DNA from: Halichondria panicea
Lineage: Eukaryota; Porifera; Demospongiae; Suberitida; Halichondriidae
Assembly: GCF_963675165.1 (NCBI RefSeq)
Contig: NC_087381.1
Span: 6,325,378-6,389,377, forward strand
DNA length: 64,000 nt
Reading direction: 5' to 3'
Part shown: piece by piece, positions 55,790 to 64,000 of the stretch
How positions within the stretch are numbered: the first letter of the stretch is position 1
Layout: each line of letters begins with the position of its first letter
Translations under genes and position numbers: made by a program
Notes under the pieces: model-generated
Seen by the model: the letters and a program-made list of their open reading frames with translations, nothing else
Database searches by the model: none
Told to the model about the DNA's origin: nothing

Positions 55790-56130
55790 ATTTTTTGGCT
55801 TTGTTTGAGAGTAGTATATAGGAGCCGCTCGTTTCTTGGGCAGTGTGCTGTACTTTTTTGCTGCAAGGAGGCTGCATGGGGGAGGAGCTGGATGTATGGA
55901 AGTGCTGGGGTTCTAGCTTTGGCTTCTTCCTTTGGCTTTGTTCAAGAGTAGTAGAGGAGCCGCTCGTTTGCTGTGCTTGTTTGCTGCAAATTCTTGCTTA
56001 GATGTCTTCCTTTCGCTTTGTGAGAGTAGTACGAGCCGCTTGTTTCTTGGAAAGTGTTGTTTGCTGCAAAACTGGTGGAGGAGCTGGATGTTTCCATTTT
56101 GTGGGTGGAGCTAGGTCCAGGACTATAATT
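55790..56130. repeat. Diverged tandem repeat, three units
   Basis: GGCTTTGTTTGAGAGTAG followed by AGCCGCTCGTTTC and TTTGCTGCAA recurs near 55797, 55934 and 56015. A second short array, GGGTGGGGCTGTTTCTT, follows at 56770-56850. Confidence 0.6.
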
Positions 56131-56199
56131 TTATAAACTGAGGTGGAGGAACATGGTTGACTAGTGTCTAATTTGAGTGAATAAGGTTTCAGTTAATGA

Positions 56200-56290
56200 T
56201 TCATAACTGCTTGAAAATTCAAAACCCCTGCAGATCCCAATGCTCCAAACACCAGAGGAAGCAGATTTGCTCTTGCCTTCATTATATTCA
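56200..56290 (+). pseudogene. Truncated copy of gene E exon 2 start
   Basis: CCCTGCAG then ATCCCAATGCTCCAAACACC and AGAGGAAGCAGATTTGCTC match 59070-59130, including the intron end, then diverge into AT-rich DNA. Shows that gene E was once duplicated upstream. Confidence 0.8.
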
Positions 56291-57044
56291 TATAATTATA
56301 TTTATTCAGAATCAATTATATCTCGTTGCTACGTTGTTGCCAAGTTCAATATGCAGCATAATGCACTGACCGCAAAGTCATAATGCACTAACCACAAAAC
56401 GCCCCTCCGGCATTAGACAGACAATTAAATTAAGCAGACAATTATTGTATCATGAGAAATAACAAGTATATATCAAAGTAAGTCCAGCCATGCATGCAGG
56501 AATGTTCAGCTCTACTGGAGTTTCTTTGCAACCATGCAGGTTTTAAAATTGTCCAAGGTTCATTTTGTGGAAGATTCTGTGTTCCTACACCTAGTCCTCG
56601 ACTTTGTGATGCATGTCAATTCTGCTTCATCATAGCACTAGAAGCGGCTCTTTTTGCTGGGGGCTTGAGCTGTTTTGCAGCAGTGTAGAGGCGAGCTTCT
56701 TTGGCTTGGTTGTGATGCCGAGGATAGTGGAGGGCTGTTCGAGCAGCAGTTTAAAATACACTGAGTAGTGGGGTGGGGCTGTTTCTTCGCAGCAGTAAGT
56801 AGGGTGGGGCTGTTTCTTTGCAGCAGTAGTGGGGGTGGGGTTGTTTTGCAGTGCTTTCAGCGTTGGATTTTGTGCCATTCGTCGGTCATGCCAATCTAAT
56901 ACGCTGCATATACTGGCGTCTAGAAGAGAGAAGAGATGGAGCTGTGTCTAGAGTTGTCTTTGTCATCTTTTTGTGCAGTTTATATTGTGTTACTAAGACA
57001 GTGTTATGTTGCTATGCCCTCGGGATATAAACTAGTTATAACAC

Positions 57045-57150
57045 GTGCACTCGGGATGCATGGCATATTATTGCACTCAGCCCTCAGGGCTTACGCCCTC
57101 GTGTTTCAGTGCAATATATTCCATACATCTCTTGTGCCCGTGTTATAACT
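57045..57150. repeat. Palindromic hairpin repeat
   Basis: AGTTATAACACGTGCAC pairs imperfectly with GTGCCCGTGTTATAACT around GCCCTCAGGGCTTACGCCC. Confidence 0.65.
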
Positions 57151-57641
57151 ATAACATATCACTCTTCTGGTTTCATGTTACGTCACCAGCCGAGGGTTTG
57201 CACTTTAGTGCTCTAGTATAATTATAATAGGTTTATAGCCGAATAAAGAATACTTTCAGTGTTATTTTTGATCACATGCACGTACACCTGTAACACCTAT
57301 ACCCACACACTTAATGTACCTCTTATTGCCATGGGTGCATGACAATTATGCATGAGCCTGAGGAAGCTTTAGAATAATGTATTATAATAAAACTAATTTT
57401 TTACGGTGTTGCTTTAACAGTTTATATAGGTGTAGCAAGAGACTTATAACCTGGAGTAATGATTATGACAAATAATGGATAGTGTGATGTCGAAAGTATA
57501 GTTTTAAAGATAACAATAACAAAATTGCCATTAGCTGTGTCAACCAAGCCGGTCAATGTCATAATAATTATGTATTATGGGCTATATAGGATAGTGACAA
57601 AAATAATGCCATTCCCAGTAACATTTTGTCGAGTTTAGACT

Positions 57642-60600
57642 ATGGCTTGCTCCAAGAATTTGTATTGCTTGTTCCTATTGTCTGTCCTCCTTCATACATC
57701 ACTTGGAGCTGGTGATGAACCCACCATGGATGTCAGTAAGTGGTGTTGCATGTGCATGTGCTCTATCAGCTCTTCTATCAGCTGATAATATTATATAGCC
57801 ATAGTAAACATGCACTTTAATGAAACTATAATAACGCAGGTTGTGTTTAATCAAACAATTGTTTGCAATATGCTATAGCCGATCATTGTTCATGCTTTCC
57901 ATCACAGCACAGTATTATACAATGTGTGTATAATTATATACGTTCAGTTATAAGCTCATGTTGCCCAATATCGATATGACATAATTATTACCCAATCTTA
58001 AATTGTAATGAATCTCAATATCACTTGCGAGTAATTAGAATCACAAGTTGTGGTAATAATTAGCAGAATTTAATACCAGCAAAATGAGTTATAAACAGTG
58101 GAATTGCAACCTGTGAAAGTATGTCGCCTGAAGGTATAATAATCAGTAATGCAACAATCCATTATATGAAAGCTGCTTTAGAGTTTTATAGTTCATGCAG
58201 TGTTGAAGTTGTAAAATTGTTGTTATTTAGTAATGTGACAGCTCAAGACATGTTCTATATTGTGTTGCTTTTAACTGGGGATCTATATCAACACCACCTC
58301 TAGGTGTATAGCAAGAGTCTGACAACCTGGAGTAATGATTATGAGCCTAATAGTTTGGCTGACGAGGATAGTGGATAATGTGATGTCAAAACTAAATTAA
58401 CAATAACAAAATAACAGCAGTTGCCATGCATTATCTGTGTCAACCAAACAGTTGATCGAAGTTGTATATGTAAGGCTATTATAGATTTAGTTAGTGAGCC
58501 AAGTATATATGGTTCAGCCATTCCTCATAAGATTCTGTCGACTTTAGACTAACTATGGCTAGCTCACAAAGTCTGTGTTGCTTGTTCCTATTGTCTGTCC
58601 TCCTTCATAATTATATATCACTTGGAGCTAGTAATAACTTTACCATTGAGTGCAATGGTCTTGTGTCAGCTGTATATCTATAGCCAATGTTTTGGAGGTG
58701 TCTATGGGATTTAGAAGCCCAAAAGAAATGTGACACCTACCATCAGGGGGCATGTTATGTTTAGGTATACACTATTCAAGTGGCTGAGGGCTTCTAAATC
58801 ACATGGACAACACCGACAAAACTGTGTCTATAGATGGTAGTGTGCATGCGCAAATCTTGCCCTCAAGGCTTGGCTACAGTACACGGAATACTATAGGTAT
58901 ACTAAGTAAATTGTAAGTATACTAAGTCTCACAGTACTATACCTGCTCTGAGGCACTTTTTCCATGTACTTCCCATGTATAGATCTTATCAACTAGTGTC
59001 TATTAAACGTATTAATTAAAGAGTACTTAAATGTACTCCTGATTTTAGTGAATGATTTATAGCTGCTTCAAAACTCCTGCAGATCCGAATGCTCCAAAAT
59101 CCAGAGGAAGCAGATTTGCTCTGGCCTTCATGAACAATGCTGCTCAAAGTTCAACTGCAACCCTACAGGAAATCGGAATTTTCATCACCACTGAGCAGGA
59201 GAGCTCAAGTTTCACCCTAGAGACACGATGGTTGGGAGTGAATGGAACAGGATTCACTGAGACCTCTCCTGGATCTGGGTTATGGTCTCGCATGGAAATC
59301 GCTCGACGAGGAGAATTCACTTTCATCAGTCTGCCGGCAGGACAGGGTACCCAAGGAGACATAGCCGTGCAAAACAATGGAGAAATCGATGAAGCTGAAA
59401 GACAAAAGGGATTGTTTATAACAGCAGAGGATCCAAACGATGAGCTCACTGTATATGTGCTCAATGATGAATCTACAACAACTGATGCGTACATGGCTAT
59501 TAACTGTGTCGAATTTCCAAATGCTAAAAGTTACAAGTACTTTATCTTTTCATCTGGTGTGTTTGGTGGAGAGCCATTTCAGAGTCGATTTCTTTTTACT
59601 CCTTGTGAAAATGACACTACTGTCAGTGTACAAGCCTCCCAAACCCACTCCCATCCCACTTGGGTGCTACCAAGTTCTGCCAACCCAAGTGCTCGAGTTG
59701 AAGCAACATATGGGAGGGCTTTCAATCGTTTTGACACTGTAATGAATAGCAATAATGTCGATCTTACCGGCTCTATCATCACTTCTGACAAGCCATTGGC
59801 TGTATTTTCTGGGCATCAATGTGGAAATCCTACTGCTGTCGGAAGTTGCGACTATCTTGTGGAACAAGTGCCACCTCATCCAACATACGGTGACCTGTTT
59901 TTCATGGCTCCCTTCGCTGTCAGACAAAGCGGTGAACTGTACAGAATTGGCTCAGTATCTGCTGGAGCACAAGTAACAATCAATTGTGAGTGTGCAGCAA
60001 GTTCAGCCGATGGGAATAATCGAGTTGCACTGGTTAGCGCTGGAAATGGTGTTTACACAGCCACAGTGGGTGCAGGACAATACGCTGAGTGCCAAACACC
60101 TCAGAGTGCTCAGACCTATTGTTGTGTTACGTCCTCTCAACCCATTACTATGGCTGGATATACACTCGGCCGTGATGCTGAACCGGTTTTAGGTCGCTCC
60201 GAAAATTTTGATCCTGCCCTATATTACATACCAGCAGCTAACTCCTATTTGAATAGCTACAGCTTTACTACAGCCAAGGATTTGACCACACAGTTCAACG
60301 GATATCTGAGCTACATCTTGCCCACTCGCATCTTCGATAATTCCACAGCAGATCAACAGAGGTTTCGTATAAATGGAGAAACTGGAATTCCTGATGATCA
60401 ATATCAAGCCATCAACTGTCGTGTGGATGGTACTGATCAGGTGTGTGCTTATGGAGGTACCAGCAACATAGGCCGAGGAAATTTCAACCTTACTTATGAC
60501 AACATTCAAAATGGAGCATTCTGGGGATTTGCATACGGATTTACTTTTAGAGCCTCGTTTGCTTATCCTTTGCCCTTTGAAATGGAGCCAGTTGGACGTA

Positions 60601-63240
60601 AGTTTCTCAAAATTCTTTTACATTTCATTTTATTATTCTTTTTGTTTATGCAGTGGCCTGGATTCGAGCTGTGGATCGAGTTGTAGTGGAATCTAGTGTA
60701 ACGATAGTCGATCTCATGTTTAGTATCACCCGTGGTGATCGATCAGAGCGTAGTAGAGCATTTGCTTCACTTCAATCCCTCACAGCTGAAGAAGGTATTT
60801 AGTCCACTATTATGCAGTCCAGTCTTAATTGCTTATAATTTCTATATCCATGCATGCAGATTCTGATTATACTGCTCCTCCATCACAAAGAAATGGTGGG
60901 CTTGATCAAAATGGCAACCTGCGATGGGGAAGAGATGGCTCCACACTCCCCAACGTTGCATATGAAGTCACTATTTTGGACGATGACATTCCAGAGCCAG
61001 TAGAAGTAGTGGAGGTGATGGTGCAGTGTGTTGCAATCGAGAATTGCTACCTGCCCAGAGCTCGGTACACCATAACCATTATTGATGACCAAGGTGAGTG
61101 TACAAATGCTATTATTATCATTGAGGCACATGTAATTGCTTGCATGCAGAGCTCCATGTAAAAGACAGTATACTTGTTATGTGGAGAGTGGACAATAATT
61201 ATCTATGATACGCTAGAAATATAAAAACGCATGTTTGCAAATGGTACGTATAATTATACCGTAGTTGCGGACATCCCTGGATGATACGCTCTAGTTGCTT
61301 GGTATCAGTAATCATTCGGTTGAGTTATTTGTATACACAGTAAAAACAGATATGTTATAATAACATAAAACATCTCAAATAAAATGCATCATTTGAAATT
61401 TAATGTAGAAATGACATAAATTTCTGTCATTTTAACACTAAAATACGATGATGCATCCCATAATTATAACATATGTGTTTTTGCTGTGTAAGCATTGTAT
61501 TGCCCACCCCTTATTATAGGTGCCTGTCCTGACCTACCTGCTTTCTCTGATGGGTCCATCTCATACAACTATGAGTTTTTCACAGAGATTAGTGGTCGAC
61601 CATACGGAACAGTTGCCACGTACGAGTGTGATGTTGGAACTTTAGTAGGAAACCGAAGAAGGACTTGTGAGAATGGAGTGTGGTTAGGAAGTGTATCAAG
61701 CTGCGGGGGTAAGCTAGGTTACCATTCACTGTCAGTATTGTGGCATCCTAAAATTATAATCAATCTTGATCCTATTATACATAATTATAGTGGTCAGAGT
61801 CATGTTTGGGTTTGCAACTCTTTCCTTGTGATAACTTGATTGGCACCATATAATTATAGCTTCAATGTATAATAGTTTTATACTTTAGCGTCCTCGCTAT
61901 TTATTTATTGCTCTCATACTCGATATACCAATTTTATGGCCCAGCTTATATGAATGTGACATTTCTCATACAACCAGACAAGCATGTATATAGTCTCACA
62001 ATTGTGACTAGTTCAAGTACACAGCTCTGGGCAATTATATTGGTTAATTTTGAGGCGCTAGTGTTATGTACAGTTATTGACTCGTTTTTTGCAAGTTGTT
62101 ATCCAACTTCGCATCCTTTTACAGCGGTGGATTGTCCAGCACTGGCACCCATTCCAAACGGAGCTATTGCATATGATCCTGATACGATTGCTCCTTTTGA
62201 TGAGGGAACAGTAGCTACTCATACCTGTAATGATGGTTTCATGCTGGGTGCCGGATCTGAGACTCGAACGTGTTTAGAAACAGGGAGGTGGTCTGGCCTG
62301 ATTCCTGTGTGCCGAGGTATGTAGATTCGTTTCGGTTATTTATCGAATTATCTACTATCATGCGCTACAACTTCATTTGATGTCATGTCAAAAGTTATGG
62401 ATTTGAGAATTGCAACTTCGCATGCACTAGTTATGATCTGCATGTGCATGCCTTCATTTTTATGCGTCTGTGAGTATGAACATACATGTTGTACGTAGCA
62501 TGTATGTTGTATGCAATCAAACTTACTGTTTGTCACGTGCCTATATACGATCGGTGTTCATGCATACAATATGTGCATGTGTTATCAGCTCGTGTTGCCC
62601 AATATTTTGTGTACGACTATTCTACATAATTATTCTCCTTTACAGCGCAATGTCCAGCACTAGAAAACATTCTAAACGGAGGTTCTATTTTATATTTTCC
62701 TGATGTTACTCCTGATTTTAATGACGGAACATTGGCTACATATACCTGTGATCCTGGTTTCCGTCTGGTTGGAATTGCAACTCGATTGTGCCAAATCTCA
62801 ATGACATGGACTGGCCAGCCTCCTGTGTGTGAACGTAAGATTCAATGATAATTTATATAGCTCCGGAAAACAAATCATTAGCACGGTAGTGCTAGTAGTA
62901 GGGTTGGGTTGTACCATTATGGTGCAGAATTATTTTATCACCTGATAATTGCAAAGTATGCTTTGAATCACTGTTCATTTTGTAAGTTCCGTTCCATTGC
63001 GGTGCATATCTCACTGTGTATTTTACGAACACACACACACACACACACACACAGCTCTGTGTCCTATATTGCCGCCCATAGACAATGGAAGGGTTCAATA
63101 CTCTCCTGACTTCATACCTGATTTTAACGTGGGTACTGAGGCCACGTACACTTGCAACTTTGGGTTCCGTCTGATTGGACAGATGGTTTTAGAGTGTGAA
63201 GGAAATGGACTGTGGTCAAATGTTCCTCCAATATGTGAAG
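57642..63240 (+). CDS. Gene E: IgGFc-binding/Calx-beta/sushi protein, 3' end outside
   Basis: Predicted secreted or cell-surface protein. Exons: 57642-57735 (signal peptide LYCLFLLSVLLHTSLGAG), 59083-60597, 60654-60794, 60860-61093, 61520-61708, 62125-62316, 62646-62834, 63055-63240. All internal exons are phase 1-1. Exon 2 (505 residues) is an IgGFc-binding N-terminal domain: SDKPLAVFSGHQCG, CDYLVEQVPPHPTYG, paired cysteines. Exons 3-4 give a Calx-beta unit (VTILDDDIPEPVE ... YTITIIDDQ). Exons 5-8 are one sushi/CCP domain each with the four-cysteine pattern. The exon 8 donor GTGAGG is usable, so further exons lie beyond 64000. The ATG at 57642 was chosen because it has a strong GTAAGT donor in the right phase. 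Adhesion or recognition is inferred from the domains. Confidence 0.85.
58302..58680 (+). pseudogene. Duplicated 5' flank and first exon of gene E
   Basis: Matches 57425-57735. The ATG at 58555 opens a similar signal peptide (CCLFLLSVLLH) but the GTAAGT donor is lost and the frame ends at TAG about 58681. A GTGCAA donor nearby would be in the wrong phase for exon 2. Lies inside gene E intron 1. Confidence 0.7.
61336..61488. mobile_element. 153-bp CACAGTAAAAAC MITE, TA-flanked
   Basis: Same family as 49786-49927; it ends about 30 bp before the sushi exon acceptor at 61520. Confidence 0.8.
63030..63054. repeat. (CA)n microsatellite forming a splice acceptor
   Basis: Eleven CA units run directly into the AG of the exon 8 acceptor, leaving no pyrimidine tract in the last 25 bases. 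Confidence 0.9.
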
Positions 63241-64000
63241 GTGAGGAATGAGCCTATAGTTATGAGCCTCCTGTGAAAAGACATGGACATGGAAATTAAT
63301 AGCATGAGACCGAGTATTATCAATGTTGTATTATACAAATGACTTGAGGCTATACGCGTGCATATGTATAATACAACATTTGATTGTGTAGCTGCTAATA
63401 ACTCTAGATTAGTGAACACTCAACAGCATGTACATATCTCAAGGTTGCCCTAACGGGACCTACAATTATCTTTGTTGTAAAGAGTCTGCTCGTCTTTGTT
63501 CCTACATCTGTGCATGCGTGTTTTGGTGTGTCAGTGTGCAGCTCTGTGATTGAAACCATGCACATTTGCTTATAATTATAACAGACATGCATCAAAGTGC
63601 AAAAAAATACACTAACAGAGGGCCATGGGACCAAGTTGCTTCCAGTCCGAGCAGTGATCACTTGAAACCATATAATTCGATTTGCACCTATAGCTATAAG
63701 CGCTATAATTATATTAGCGCCTATATAATAATTATAGCTGGAGTATTGCTGACTCGGCACTTTAAAACCTTCACCAAGAAACAAGTGTAGCTCCGCTTTG
63801 CAGGTTGCCTGATTCTGGGAATTGCTCCACTCTGTACTGCACTCTATATCTACATTGTACTCAGCTTGTGTCAGTTAGCTCTATATAATTATAGCTGTGT
63901 AGTTTGGCAAAAACGGGGACGGTACGTTCTGGCGCAAACAGTAGTTTTCAAGTGATCACTGCTCAGATTTGGAAGCGACTTGGCCTATCCAAGTTTTTGC
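63241..64000. other. Gene E intron with foldback repeats
   Basis: Inverted arms AATGTTGTATTATACA / TGTATAATACAACATT at 63321-63379, and a larger pair at about 63620-63670 and 63943-63985 (GACCAAGTTGCTTCCAG, GCAGTGATCACTTGAAA). No exon recognised. Confidence 0.6.

Larger units (their letters stand above)
53347..57641. other. Intergenic between copy D and gene E
   Basis: No complete gene. Contains a pogo-like MITE, hairpins, two diverged tandem arrays and a stray copy of the start of gene E exon 2, all listed separately. Confidence 0.55.

Noticed and set aside
59144-60509. Minus-strand ORFs opposite gene E exon 2
   Set aside because: Shadows of a strongly coding plus-strand exon.

Overview
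The window looks like draft nuclear DNA of an early-branching marine animal, most likely a demosponge. Evidence: AT-rich DNA, GT-AG introns, ankyrin/death-domain/ROCO-type genes, an IgGFc-binding/Calx-beta/sushi gene, and dense MITE-like transposons. The species cannot be fixed from sequence alone. A 200-base run of N (36926-37125) marks an assembly gap.

Layout. (1) 2.3-13.6 kb, plus strand: gene A, an 11-exon ankyrin - death domain - ankyrin - Roc GTPase - COR - death - death protein (DAPK-like layout without a kinase). Its first exon is split by a 666-bp transposon. (2) 15.3-18.1 kb: nested transposons with a LINE reverse-transcriptase fragment at the core. (3) 20.8-22.8 kb: copy B, only the 3' death-domain exons of gene A. 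(4) 24.4-36.1 kb: copy C, with the 5' ankyrin exon, a second exon carrying a stop codon, the N-terminal death domain and five ankyrin cassette exons; its Roc exon runs into the assembly gap. Its 8.8-kb first intron holds a 15-unit minisatellite and a 1.8-kb long-TIR transposon with an unknown ORF. (5) 40.6-53.3 kb: copy D, seven ankyrin cassette exons, a full Roc-COR exon, and a C-terminal death domain of a different type from gene A. C and D may be one transcription unit. (6) 57.6 kb to the end: gene E, a secreted or surface protein with signal peptide, IgGFc-binding N-terminal domain, Calx-beta domain and at least four sushi/CCP domains, running off the window.

How it fits together. A, B, C and D are tandem duplicates of one family: 5' flanks, intron positions and phases are shared. 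The family varies in three ways visible here: number of phase 1-1 ankyrin cassettes, identity of the C-terminal death domains, and transposon damage. Death-fold adaptors joined to a Roc-COR switch and ankyrin repeats suggest a signalling sensor for cell death or immunity; this is inference from domain content. Gene E is likewise built from phase 1-1 exons.

Most of the remaining DNA is transposon-derived. Several families can be defined from target-site duplications (TSDs) read directly: a CAGKGGCGKAKC family with 5-bp TSDs (six copies), a TAGCCTCGATCC family and other long-TIR elements with 9-11-bp TSDs (Mutator-like), and pogo-like MITEs flanked by TA.
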